A stretch of DNA of 12,244 nucleotides from an uncultured Bacteroidales bacterium (GTDB lineage Bacteria > Bacteroidota > Bacteroidia > Bacteroidales > FEN-979): contig CAIYQH010000567.1 in NCBI GenBank assembly GCA_903928285.1, forward strand, positions 1-12,244, read 5' to 3'. This document shows, piece after piece, positions 1-5,971 of the stretch. Positions within the stretch are counted from its first letter, which is position 1. The number at the start of each line of letters is the position of its first letter. The position numbers and the translations under genes were made by a program. The notes under the pieces were generated by a model. That model ran no database searches and had not been told where the DNA came from. It saw only the letters and a list, made by a program, of their open reading frames with translations.

Positions 1-1
1 A

Positions 2-484
2 ATTGGCACCTTCACCGGCTATTCTGCCATCAACATGGCTAAGGCGTTGGATCTTTTTCCTGCGGATCCTTCTGAGACCGCCGGGGCCGTGTTGCACACC
101 ATTGAGATCAACCCTGAGCAGGAGGAGATAATACGGTCATTCATCAGGCTGGCGGGGCTTGAAAAGAGCATTATCCTGCATATCGGCGACGCATTGGAGA
201 TTATTCCGGGTCTTGATGAAACCTGGGACCTGGTGTTTATTGATGCTGATAAACCCAACTATCTGAATTACTACAACATGGTTTTCCCCCGTCTGCGGAA
301 AGGCGGTTTCATTGTTGCAGATAATGTGTTATGGGGTGGCAAAGTACTCACTGATCCCGCGAAAATGGATAAAGATACACGCGGGATCAGCCGGTTTAAC
401 GATTTTGTTCAGCATGACGACAGGGTCGAAAACATGCTGCTGCCTCTACGGGATGGCCTGATGATTATCAGGAAGCTGGGTTAG
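2..484 (+). CDS. SAM-dependent O-methyltransferase, 5'-truncated by window edge
   Basis: This is the C-terminal 160 residues of a class I methyltransferase of the O-methyltransferase family 3 (catechol/caffeoyl-CoA OMT-like, PF01596). The open frame begins at the window edge with IGTFTGYSAINMA, the glycine-rich SAM-binding motif I, so the real start lies upstream and the ATG at 35 is internal. Further signatures are HTIEINPEQ (acidic residue binding the SAM ribose), the FIDADK metal/substrate motif and ADNVLWGG. These are the conserved D..DN metal ligands of cation-dependent OMTs. About 50 to 60 N-terminal residues are probably missing. The methyl acceptor cannot be told from sequence. The gene converges on tmk and its TAG stop overlaps the tmk TAA by four bases. 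Family assignment is firm; substrate is unknown. Confidence 0.9.
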   Translation: MGTFTGYSAINMAKALDLFPADPSETAGAVLHTIEINPEQEEIIRSFIRLAGLEKSIILHIGDALEIIPGLDETWDLVFIDADKPNYLNYYNMVFPRLRKGGFIVADNVLWGGKVLTDPAKMDKDTRGISRFNDFVQHDDRVENMLLPLRDGLMIIRKLG

Positions 485-1122
485 TCTTTAATCGAAGCTG
501 TTGATTCAATCCGCGATACTTCAGCCCAGATTTCGGCGGCAATGTTTTCAGGGGATCGGTCTCCTTCGGTAATGAAGATTTTCTCCTGCAATTTCAGCTT
601 TTCGATGGCTTCAAAATATTTCGACCGCACACGGGTCAGGTTTTCCATGGTCTCATACAGTTCCATGGAGCTCCGGCCTGCATGGAGCCGCTGCATGCTA
701 ACCTCTGGAGATATATCGATGTAAATGTTCAGGTCGGGGCGAAGTATTCCGGCGCTCATGGAGTTCGATTCAATGACCCAGTCCATTGGCATATGGGCGC
801 CATGATATGCGTAGGATGAAAAGTAATAGCGGTCGGTAATGACTGTATAGCCCTCCTCCATCATTTTCAGCATGCCATCTTTTTTATTCAGCAGATGATC
901 CAGTCTATCGGCAACAAAGAGCCCGGCAATGGTCCTGTGGTCGGCTTCAGTCCGGTGGTTGAAAATATCGCGGATGATCGACCCGATGGGTCCGCCAGTG
1001 GGCTCACAGGTTACATAAACCCGGTGGCCTGACTGTCTTAATTTTTCAACAAGAAGTTTAACCTGTGTGCTTTTTCCGCACCCGTCGATCCCTTCAAAAG
1101 CAATAAATAGGTTTTTTACCAT
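481..1122 (-). CDS. tmk: Thymidylate (dTMP) kinase
   Basis: This 213-residue cytoplasmic enzyme phosphorylates dTMP to dTDP with ATP, feeding dTTP synthesis. The P-loop is GIDGCGKST at residues 11-19. The base/phosphate motif EPTGGPIG follows at about 40-47, and DRYYFSSYAYHG at 97-108 is the classic Tmk signature. The LID region, about 148-168, contains AGRSS and a helix with RVRSKY. The EPTxGPIG and DRYYFSS forms resemble archaeal-type Tmk more than the E. coli type, which has EPGGT. The gene lies three bases downstream of purE on the same strand, so they are almost certainly cotranscribed. Its TAA stop overlaps that of the convergent methyltransferase. A related deoxynucleoside kinase is a less likely alternative, because the DRY motif and length fit Tmk well. 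Confidence 0.92.
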   Translation of the reverse strand: MVKNLFIAFEGIDGCGKSTQVKLLVEKLRQSGHRVYVTCEPTGGPIGSIIRDIFNHRTEADHRTIAGLFVADRLDHLLNKKDGMLKMMEEGYTVITDRYYFSSYAYHGAHMPMDWVIESNSMSAGILRPDLNIYIDISPEVSMQRLHAGRSSMELYETMENLTRVRSKYFEAIEKLKLQEKIFITEGDRSPENIAAEIWAEVSRIESTASIKD

Positions 1123-1125
1123 CGC

Positions 1126-1632
1126 CTAAAGAACTCTGTATTCGTACGAAACTGCCTTCAATTCTTCATTGGCTTTGGTAATCTTGACCTTGAGTTCTTC
1201 CTTGAAGGCAACCATCTTCAGGTGCAGGTCAGGATCGGCAACAGCCAGGATTTCTGTTGCAAGGATGGCAGCATTCTGGGCACCATTGATACCCACGGTC
1301 GCCACGGGGATCCCCGGTGGCATCTGAACTATCGCCAGTAAGGCATCCAAACCGTCAAGGGATGCCTTTATAGGGACTCCGATAACGGGTAAGGTGGTCA
1401 TAGCTGCGATTACTCCGGGAAGATGGGCGGCCATTCCGGCGGCGGCTATGATAACACGGATGCCACGCTGACGGGCATTTTTCGCAAATTCCTCTACTTT
1501 TTCAGGTGTACGGTGGGCCGAAAGAGCGTTGATTTCAAAGGGAATCTGCATCTCGTTTAGAAACTTTGCAGCGGCCTCCATGACCGGAAGGTCGGAAGTG
1601 CTGCCCATAATAATACTGACTTTAGGTTCCAT
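1126..1632 (-). CDS. purE: N5-carboxyaminoimidazole ribonucleotide mutase (PurE, class I)
   Basis: PurE converts N5-CAIR to 4-carboxy-AIR in de novo purine synthesis. The 168-residue protein carries the full class I signature: GSTSD at 10-14, SAHRTP at 38-43 (containing the catalytic His), AAGMAAHLPG around 64-73, VPIKASLDGLDALLAIVQMPPGIPVAT from 86, and a C-terminal NAAILATEIL helix. Class I enzymes work with PurK, which is not in this window. Length and domain structure are normal for the octameric family. It is the first gene of a purE-tmk operon reading leftwards, with three bases between the genes. A perfect TAnnTTTG -7 element (TAATTTTG on the minus strand, 1659-1666) would give a leader of about 20 bases. 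Confidence 0.96.
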   Translation of the reverse strand: MEPKVSIIMGSTSDLPVMEAAAKFLNEMQIPFEINALSAHRTPEKVEEFAKNARQRGIRVIIAAAGMAAHLPGVIAAMTTLPVIGVPIKASLDGLDALLAIVQMPPGIPVATVGINGAQNAAILATEILAVADPDLHLKMVAFKEELKVKITKANEELKAVSYEYRVL

Positions 1633-1658
1633 GCTTGTGTCGATTTCTGGTTACCGGG

Positions 1659-1666
1659 CAAAATTA
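1659..1666 (-). promoter_or_regulatory. Predicted Bacteroidota -7 element for purE-tmk
   Basis: On the minus strand this reads TAATTTTG, a perfect match to the Bacteroidota -7 consensus TAnnTTTG. The implied transcription start near 1652 leaves a leader of about 20 bases before the purE ATG at 1632. I see no good TTTG -33 element at the expected distance, so the call rests on the -7 match and its position only. Confidence 0.45.
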
Positions 1667-1678
1667 GAATATTTTGAC

Positions 1679-1686
1679 TACTTTTG
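1679..1686 (+). promoter_or_regulatory. Predicted Bacteroidota -7 element for hpt
   Basis: TACTTTTG is a perfect match to the TAnnTTTG -7 consensus of Bacteroidota primary sigma factor promoters. It would start transcription near 1693, about 18 bases before the hpt ATG at 1711. This supports 1711 over the upstream in-frame TTG at 1684, which would lie before the predicted transcript start. No clear -33 TTTG is visible; that position falls on the purE promoter of the opposite strand. Confidence 0.5.
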
Positions 1687-1710
1687 CATGAAAGTAATAT
1701 TAGGTTGATT

Positions 1711-2247
1711 ATGACAAAGGTACAGGTCAAAGAGTTGTTTTTTGAAAAGTTTATCGGCAGGGATGAAATTGAAGCAGCTGTTCAGAAGGTTGCTGATGGG
1801 ATCAACCGGGATTATGTTGGGAAAAACCCGTTATTACTGGCTGTCCTGAATGGTTCCTTTATTTTTGCCTCCGACCTGATGCGCAAACTGACCATCCCTT
1901 GTGAGATATCCTTTGTCAAATTTGCCTCCTACGAGGGAACGCTAACGACCTCAAAAGTTAAGGAGCTTATTGGCGTTGGTGAAGAGCTGAAAGGTCGTCA
2001 TGTGATTGTGGTCGAGGATATCGTTGATACCGGGATTACAGTCCACAAACTGCTTGAAGACATCCATAAAAAAAATCCGGTTGACGTTACCCTGGCTTGT
2101 TTCTGCTTTAAACGCGAGGCCTTCCGGAAATCGTTCGGCATCGATTACCTGGGCATGGAAATCCCCAACGTGTTTATCGTAGGCTATGGGCTCGATTATA
2201 ACGGTTACGGGAGAAATTTACCGGATATTTATCAGATTGTCAAATAA
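1711..2247 (+). CDS. hpt: Hypoxanthine phosphoribosyltransferase
   Basis: Hpt salvages hypoxanthine, and usually guanine, by joining the base to PRPP to make IMP or GMP in the cytoplasm. The 178-residue product has the PRPP-binding loop VEDIVDTGIT at residues 101-110, with the acidic pair E102-D103. It also has LNGSFIF at 46-52 and the base-binding region FKRE at 133-136. VGYGLDYNGYGRNLP at 157-171 completes the type I HPRT signature, and length is normal. I chose the ATG at 1711 because it follows a predicted promoter with a short leader. The in-frame TTG at 1684 would add nine residues not expected in the family. It is divergent from purE and is followed after 160 bases by adk, an arrangement common in Bacteroidota. 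Confidence 0.94.
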   Translation: MTKVQVKELFFEKFIGRDEIEAAVQKVADGINRDYVGKNPLLLAVLNGSFIFASDLMRKLTIPCEISFVKFASYEGTLTTSKVKELIGVGEELKGRHVIVVEDIVDTGITVHKLLEDIHKKNPVDVTLACFCFKREAFRKSFGIDYLGMEIPNVFIVGYGLDYNGYGRNLPDIYQIVK

Positions 2248-2336
2248 AATAATCGCAGGAGTGAGGATGGCAGGTAAATACAACTGAATAAATTATCTGA
2301 ACATCGCTTTTTCCCCTTGTAAACATGCAAACTTTG

Positions 2337-2344
2337 TGACTTTG
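2337..2344 (+). promoter_or_regulatory. Possible -7 element for adk-obg
   Basis: TGACTTTG matches the TAnnTTTG consensus except for G at the second position. A TTG lies at 2317-2319, 17 bases upstream, slightly closer than the usual 19 or so. The implied start near 2351 would give adk a leader of about 57 bases containing the hairpin at 2358-2372. Because one consensus base is missing, this is a tentative call. Confidence 0.3.
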
Positions 2345-2357
2345 CAGGTTGTCCGTT

Positions 2358-2372
2358 GTCTGATCTTCAGAC
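2358..2372 (+). other. Leader hairpin upstream of adk
   Basis: GTCTGA at 2358-2363 and TCAGAC at 2367-2372 are a perfect six-base inverted repeat with a three-base loop (TCT). It lies close to the 5' end of the predicted adk leader and has no following T-run. It is therefore not a good intrinsic terminator and could instead be a structure at the mRNA 5' end. The function is inferred only from position. Confidence 0.35.
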
Positions 2373-2407
2373 TGTAAGTCGCCTGGTCACCCTAAATAAA
2401 AAACCGT

Positions 2408-2974
2408 ATGTTTAACTTGATTCTCTTTGGACCTCCGGGTGCCGGAAAAGGAACCCAGGCCATTAAAATTGCCGAGAAATTCGGTTGGAAACATGTCTCT
2501 ACAGGGGATATCCTCAGGTCTGAGGTAAGCGGTGGAACACCGCTTGGACTTAAAGTAAAGGTCGTGATGGAGGCTGGACAGCTTGTCTCCGACGACCTGC
2601 TGATCGCCATTATGGAATCGGTTTTTGTAAACAACAGTACTGTCAAAGGATTTGTCCTGGATGGGTTCCCGCGTACGCTCAAGCAGGCGCAGGAGCTGGA
2701 CCAGATGCTTGCCAAACACCACGAAAGCGTATCCCTCGTCCTGGCCCTCGAAGTCAATGAAGAGGAGTTGGTAACGCGGTTATTGAAACGGGCACAGGAA
2801 CAGGGCCGGAAAGACGACACCGAAGAGGTCATCAAAAACCGGCTTGTTCAATATCATAACCATACCAAACCACTGATAGATTATTATATAGAGAAAAAAT
2901 TGTACAGGGAGGTTCACGGGGTAGGATCAATTGACGATATCTTTGCCCAGCTTTGTACCGTCATAAACCCATAA
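2408..2974 (+). CDS. adk: Adenylate kinase (short-LID form)
   Basis: Adk interconverts ATP plus AMP and two ADP, balancing adenylate energy charge in the cytoplasm. The 188-residue protein begins MFNLILFGPPGAGKGT, with the P-loop at residues 8-16. STGDILR at 31-37 and DGFPRT at 85-90 are the AMP-binding signatures. QGRKDDTEEVIKNRL from about 132 is the family's conserved arginine segment after the LID. The LID is short, roughly residues 124-134, and lacks the zinc-binding cysteine insert of long-form enzymes. Short forms of about 190 residues are usual in Bacteroidota. The ATG at 2408 places the P-loop at the expected distance from the N-terminus. obg begins 17 bases after the stop, so the two are probably cotranscribed. 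Confidence 0.96.
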   Translation: MFNLILFGPPGAGKGTQAIKIAEKFGWKHVSTGDILRSEVSGGTPLGLKVKVVMEAGQLVSDDLLIAIMESVFVNNSTVKGFVLDGFPRTLKQAQELDQMLAKHHESVSLVLALEVNEEELVTRLLKRAQEQGRKDDTEEVIKNRLVQYHNHTKPLIDYYIEKKLYREVHGVGSIDDIFAQLCTVINP

Positions 2975-2991
2975 ATAAAACCCCATCCACC

Positions 2992-3987
2992 GTGTCTGAA
3001 TCAAACTTTGTTGACTATGTTAAAATCCACTGTGCTTCCGGAAACGGAGGGGCAGGGTCGCGGCATTTTATGCGCACCCGGACCAATGCACACGGCGGTC
3101 CCGACGGAGGGGACGGCGGCCGCGGAGGACATGTCATTCTAAAGGGAAACAGCCAGTTCTGGACCTTGCTGCATCTGAAGTTTACCAAACATCTGAAGGC
3201 TGAACATGGCGGGGCTGGCTCAAAACAGCTTATGCACGGCGCCAACGGACTGGATGTGATTGTTGATGTCCCATTGGGCACGATAGCCCGGGATGCTGAA
3301 ACCGGCGAATTTGAATGTGAGATCACCGAAGACGGACAGACCCATATTCTTGTACCGGGAGGACGGGGCGGTTTGGGCAACGACCACTTTAAAACGCCAA
3401 CGCGGCAGGCGCCGAAATTCGCACAACCCGGAGAATCAGGCATTGAACAATGGAAAATCCTGGAGCTGAAATTACTCGCAGATGTCGGTTTGGTTGGCTT
3501 TCCCAATGCCGGGAAATCAACCCTGCTTTCGGTGATTTCTGCAGCAAAACCCCAGATTGCCGATTACCCCTTTACCACCCTGGTTCCAAACCTTGGGATC
3601 GTGCGGTATCGGGGACAAAAATCGTTCGTCATGGCCGACATCCCCGGTATTATCGAGGGCGCCCATGAGGGTAAGGGCCTGGGTCTTCGTTTTCTGCGGC
3701 ATATCGAACGCAATGCAGCCCTGCTGTTCATGGTTCCCGCCGATTCGAAGGATATCAAAAAGGAATACCATATTTTACTCAACGAACTGGAGCAATATAA
3801 CCCCGAGTTACTCGACAAATACAGGATTCTGGCCATTACCAAATCCGACCTGGCCGATGATGAGATCTTAGAGGAGCTGAAGAAAGATCTGCCCGACATT
3901 CCTCATGTTTTTATTTCGTCGCACCAGCAAACTGGTTTGGAGAAACTGAAGAAGGTACTCTGGGACGAGTTGAATCGTAACGCTTAA
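2992..3987 (+). CDS. obg: Obg/CgtA family ribosome-assembly GTPase
   Basis: Obg is an essential GTPase that associates with the 50S ribosomal subunit and links its maturation to stress and growth state. The N-terminal glycine-rich Obg fold covers about residues 1-157 (SGNGGAG, HGGPDGGDGGRGG, VPGGRGGLGN). The G domain follows with G1 GFPNAGKST at 169-177, a G2 threonine in DYPFTTL, G3 DIPG at 216-219, G4 TKSD at 283-286 and G5 SSH near 305. At 331 residues it lacks the C-terminal OCT extension of some Obg proteins, as is common in this phylum. I chose the GTG at 2992 because it starts MSESNFVDYVKI, which aligns with family N-termini. Earlier in-frame starts would overlap adk. It follows adk by 17 bases. 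Confidence 0.95.
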   Translation: MSESNFVDYVKIHCASGNGGAGSRHFMRTRTNAHGGPDGGDGGRGGHVILKGNSQFWTLLHLKFTKHLKAEHGGAGSKQLMHGANGLDVIVDVPLGTIARDAETGEFECEITEDGQTHILVPGGRGGLGNDHFKTPTRQAPKFAQPGESGIEQWKILELKLLADVGLVGFPNAGKSTLLSVISAAKPQIADYPFTTLVPNLGIVRYRGQKSFVMADIPGIIEGAHEGKGLGLRFLRHIERNAALLFMVPADSKDIKKEYHILLNELEQYNPELLDKYRILAITKSDLADDEILEELKKDLPDIPHVFISSHQQTGLEKLKKVLWDELNRNA

Positions 3988-4063
3988 CGCGTTCACTTGA
4001 TGGGTAATCTGTTGCACACAACACACAAGGTCTGGCAGAGCCGGGTAATGTAAATAGCAGTTC

Positions 4064-4645
4064 ATGCTGGAAACCCTGATTTCAACCGACAGATCCCTGT
4101 TTCTATTCCTGAATGGATTACATTGCTCTTTGGCCGATCCGTTGATGTATTACGGAACCGCTACATTGACCTGGATTCCCTTGTATATTTTCCTGTTATA
4201 TGCAATCATCCGGCGTTACCGGTGGCAGTCGGTGTGGGTTATCCTGTTTGTTATCCTGATGATTTTTGTCAGCGACCAGCTTTCGAACCTGGTCAAAGAC
4301 TGGGTGGCACGCCCACGCCCGACCCATGATCCCGGACTGACTGGAATCCATACCGTACATGGCTATACAGGCGGCCAGTACGGGTTTTATTCGGCACACG
4401 CCTCTACCAACCTTGCCCTTGCCATTTTCCTGATCATGGTGATGAAAAACCAGTTCAGGTTTTTCCCGGCATTAATTCTTTTATGGGCCTTTTTCAGGTC
4501 TTATACCCGGATTTACCTGGGGGTTCACTACCCCGGCGACCTGGTTGCCGGATGGATTGCCGGAGCGTTGATCGGATGGCTGTTTGGCTTAGCCTGCACC
4601 TGGCGGATCAGCCGGCAAATACCATGCACTGCAGTGTACGAATAA
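4064..4645 (+). CDS. PAP2-family membrane phosphatase (undecaprenyl-diphosphatase-like)
   Basis: This is a 193-residue integral membrane protein of the type 2 phosphatidic acid phosphatase superfamily. All three catalytic motifs are present: K78-x4-RPRP ending at 86 (KDWVARPRP), YSAH at 109-112 with its catalytic histidine H112, and R149-x5-H155-x3-D159 (RIYLGVHYPGD). At least five hydrophobic segments flank them, placing the active site on the periplasmic side as in BacA-independent undecaprenyl pyrophosphate phosphatases. Likely substrates are undecaprenyl diphosphate or another lipid phosphate; sequence alone cannot decide between recycling of the peptidoglycan carrier and lipid A or phospholipid dephosphorylation. 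It follows obg after 76 bases on the same strand, and no promoter is obvious in the gap. Confidence 0.9.
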   Translation: MLETLISTDRSLFLFLNGLHCSLADPLMYYGTATLTWIPLYIFLLYAIIRRYRWQSVWVILFVILMIFVSDQLSNLVKDWVARPRPTHDPGLTGIHTVHGYTGGQYGFYSAHASTNLALAIFLIMVMKNQFRFFPALILLWAFFRSYTRIYLGVHYPGDLVAGWIAGALIGWLFGLACTWRISRQIPCTAVYE

Positions 4646-4736
4646 CCCGGATTGGATCATTAAAAAATCAATTTTGGATACCAATTCAGCCGATTTTAAC
4701 GTTATTAAAAGACTGTTTCATTTCAAAAAACGAATC

Positions 4737-4832
4737 GAAATTTAACCACAATGACACGTAGAAGACACAATGAACACAATGAATTCAATTGTGAATATGG
4801 AGTATGTCGGTGGAAAGTGGTGGTTAACTTTC
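4737..4832. repeat. Degenerate palindromic intergenic element with CACAATG units
   Basis: The ends form an imperfect inverted repeat. Bases 4737-4751 (GAAATTTAACCACAA) match the reverse complement of 4818-4832 (GAAAGTTAACCACCA) at 13 of 15 positions, including a perfect eight-base TTAACCAC/GTGGTTAA core. Inside, CACAATG occurs exactly at 4747-4753, 4766-4772 and 4775-4781, with a decayed copy CACGTAG at 4755-4761. An inverted ATTGTG lies at 4788-4793. The layout is that of a short non-coding palindromic element: direct units in one half, inverted ones in the other, closed by TTAACCAC ends. From memory, similar intergenic sequences (AACCAC followed by CACAAAG-like units) recur in many environmental bacterial genomes. 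No open reading frame of note lies within it. It sits between the PAP2 gene and the beta-barrel gene. Confidence 0.6.
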
Positions 4833-4855
4833 ATGTTTTTATTCTATGATTCAGA

Positions 4856-4863
4856 TTCGTTTG
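4856..4863 (+). promoter_or_regulatory. Possible -7 element for the beta-barrel gene
   Basis: TTCGTTTG differs from TAnnTTTG at one position. It would start transcription near 4870, giving a leader of about 37 bases before the ATG at 4907. A TTTCATG stretch at 4829-4835 lies roughly where the -33 element should be. The match is imperfect, so confidence is low. Confidence 0.25.
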
Positions 4864-4906
4864 ACAAAAAAGATAATAGACTTTACCTCACATAAAACAT
4901 TTATTT

Positions 4907-5470
4907 ATGAGAAGGATTTTGATCATTACAGGATTGATTATGCTGATCTGGATGGGTGCTCCCCGGAACGGATATTCCGGAGGACCGCTGGATCCGGTTA
5001 AACTGGGAAGTTTGTCAATAAATGTTGGGATTGGTCCCGGAGCTGCATTTTTTGGGAACGGCCAGGGATTTGGCTTTGCCGAAAAGGTCTCGGTGGAAAA
5101 GGGCATGTGGGATGCCGGGCCTGGTATCGTAACACTTGGCGGAGAATTTACTTCGTCGGCCTTCCGGTACAATTTTGGGGGTGGCTGGAATGAATCCTGG
5201 GTCAATTTTTTCTTTGCTGCGCGCTCGGCCTATCATTATGGCTGGGATGTTGAAGGACTGGACACCTACGGTGGTATCCCGCTGGGGATCGGGTTTTCCA
5301 TTCATTCTGTCGATGACCATCCCGGAAGTCATGGTTATACGCCTGTATATCCGTACTTTGGCGTTTTCTTTGGAGCCTCCTGGTTTTTTACCAAGAAAAT
5401 CGGGGTAAACGGGGAGGTGGGTTATAATTCAACCCACGCAAATCTGGGAGTGATCTTTAAACTGAATTAG
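4907..5470 (+). CDS. Secreted small beta-barrel-like protein of unknown function
   Basis: I do not recognise a named family. The 187-residue product starts with a positively charged, hydrophobic signal peptide (MRRILIITGLIMLIWMGA, cleavage probably around residues 18-25). The mature part is rich in glycine and aromatic residues, with alternating strand-like segments such as LSINVGIGPGAAFF, GPGIVTLGGEF, WVNFFFAARSAYHYGW and YPYFGVFFGASWFF. It ends in NLGVIFKLN, an alternating terminal strand typical of outer-membrane barrels. It has no cysteines, so it is not a lipoprotein. The size suits an eight-stranded barrel. The gene stands alone, downstream of the repeat element and convergent with the flavoprotein gene, so context does not suggest a role. 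Outer-membrane location is an inference from signal peptide and strand pattern. Confidence 0.8.
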   Translation: MRRILIITGLIMLIWMGAPRNGYSGGPLDPVKLGSLSINVGIGPGAAFFGNGQGFGFAEKVSVEKGMWDAGPGIVTLGGEFTSSAFRYNFGGGWNESWVNFFFAARSAYHYGWDVEGLDTYGGIPLGIGFSIHSVDDHPGSHGYTPVYPYFGVFFGASWFFTKKIGVNGEVGYNSTHANLGVIFKLN

Positions 5471-5509
5471 CTGTTTCCGGTAAACTACGCGCCGGGAACT
5501 TCGCGGAGA

Positions 5510-5971
5510 TCAATACCCATAGGATCTTCCTTCATATTTCAGTACCCTGATTTTCCAGACATTCACCTCGCGGATGGCGGGCGGGTTGAAGGTGAAATCG
5601 CGGTTGGCATATTGCGCCATGACGATATGAAATGCTGCAATTTTTTCCTCGGCCAGCGTAATAAATTCTGCCTGTCCATAACAGAGCACGCTCCTGTATT
5701 TCATACTCCAGGAACAGGCAACCTGCTCGTTCTGATAGCGTAACAGATGGTCGGTGGTGAAATTAACACACACATCGGGATGTTGCCGGAGAATGTCGAT
5801 CTTCTTCCCTTTCTGAGCCCCATGCAGATAGATCACATCATCTTTATAACCGAAATTTAACGGAAGAAGATAGGGTTTCCCTTCGAGATCGGTCATGGCA
5901 AGATGACACCATTTGCATTGAAGGATAATCTCTATGAATTCCTTTTTTTCAGTAATTGCGCGTGGTCTCAT
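5510..5971 (-). CDS. Pyridoxamine 5'-phosphate oxidase-fold flavoprotein (NimA-like)
   Basis: The 153-residue product belongs to the split-barrel FMN-binding superfamily, closest in style to COG3467/NimA-type nitroimidazole-resistance-related flavoproteins. Diagnostic stretches are CHLAMTDLEGKPYLLPLNFGY at about 22-42, DDVIYLHGAQKGKKIDILRQHPDVCV at about 44-69 and CSWSMKYRSVLCYGQAEFI at about 86-104. Together they form the FMN-binding barrel. It is not a true PdxH: it is shorter and the substrate-binding C-terminus of PdxH is absent. Its physiological reductant and substrate are unknown. The ATG at 5971 lies inside the 3' end of the PF04020 gene, overlapping by 23 bases, so the two are cotranscribed and may be translationally coupled. 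Confidence 0.85.
   Translation of the reverse strand: MRPRAITEKKEFIEIILQCKWCHLAMTDLEGKPYLLPLNFGYKDDVIYLHGAQKGKKIDILRQHPDVCVNFTTDHLLRYQNEQVACSWSMKYRSVLCYGQAEFITLAEEKIAAFHIVMAQYANRDFTFNPPAIREVNVWKIRVLKYEGRSYGY

Noticed and set aside
1715..1722. A second perfect TAnnTTTG match on the minus strand (TACCTTTG) at the start of hpt, as a purE promoter
   Set aside because: It lies inside the hpt coding start and would give a leader of about 75 bases; the element at 1659-1666 is better placed. It cannot be excluded as a secondary start.
3015..3506. Minus-strand open frame of 163 codons inside obg
   Set aside because: Its proline-rich product is the expected antisense reading of the glycine-rich Obg domain; obg itself is fully supported.
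3979..3993. AACGC/GCGTT inverted repeat across the obg stop codon as a terminator
   Set aside because: The stem is only five bases, overlaps the stop codon and has no T-run.
4694..4710. TTTTAA/TTAAAA inverted repeat after PAP2 as a terminator
   Set aside because: The stem is entirely A/T, so it is unstable and likely a by-product of base composition.
4483..4761. Plus-strand open frame overlapping the PAP2 3' end and running into the spacer
   Set aside because: It is an alternative frame of a well-supported gene, with no recognisable features of its own.
4861..4877. TTGACA followed by GATAAT, resembling an E. coli sigma-70 promoter
   Set aside because: Only five bases separate the two boxes, far from the required 17 or so, and this phylum uses a different consensus.
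5471..5509. Possible bidirectional terminator between the beta-barrel and flavoprotein genes
   Set aside because: TTCCGG/CCGGGAA pairs only with a bulge and no T-run is present on either strand.
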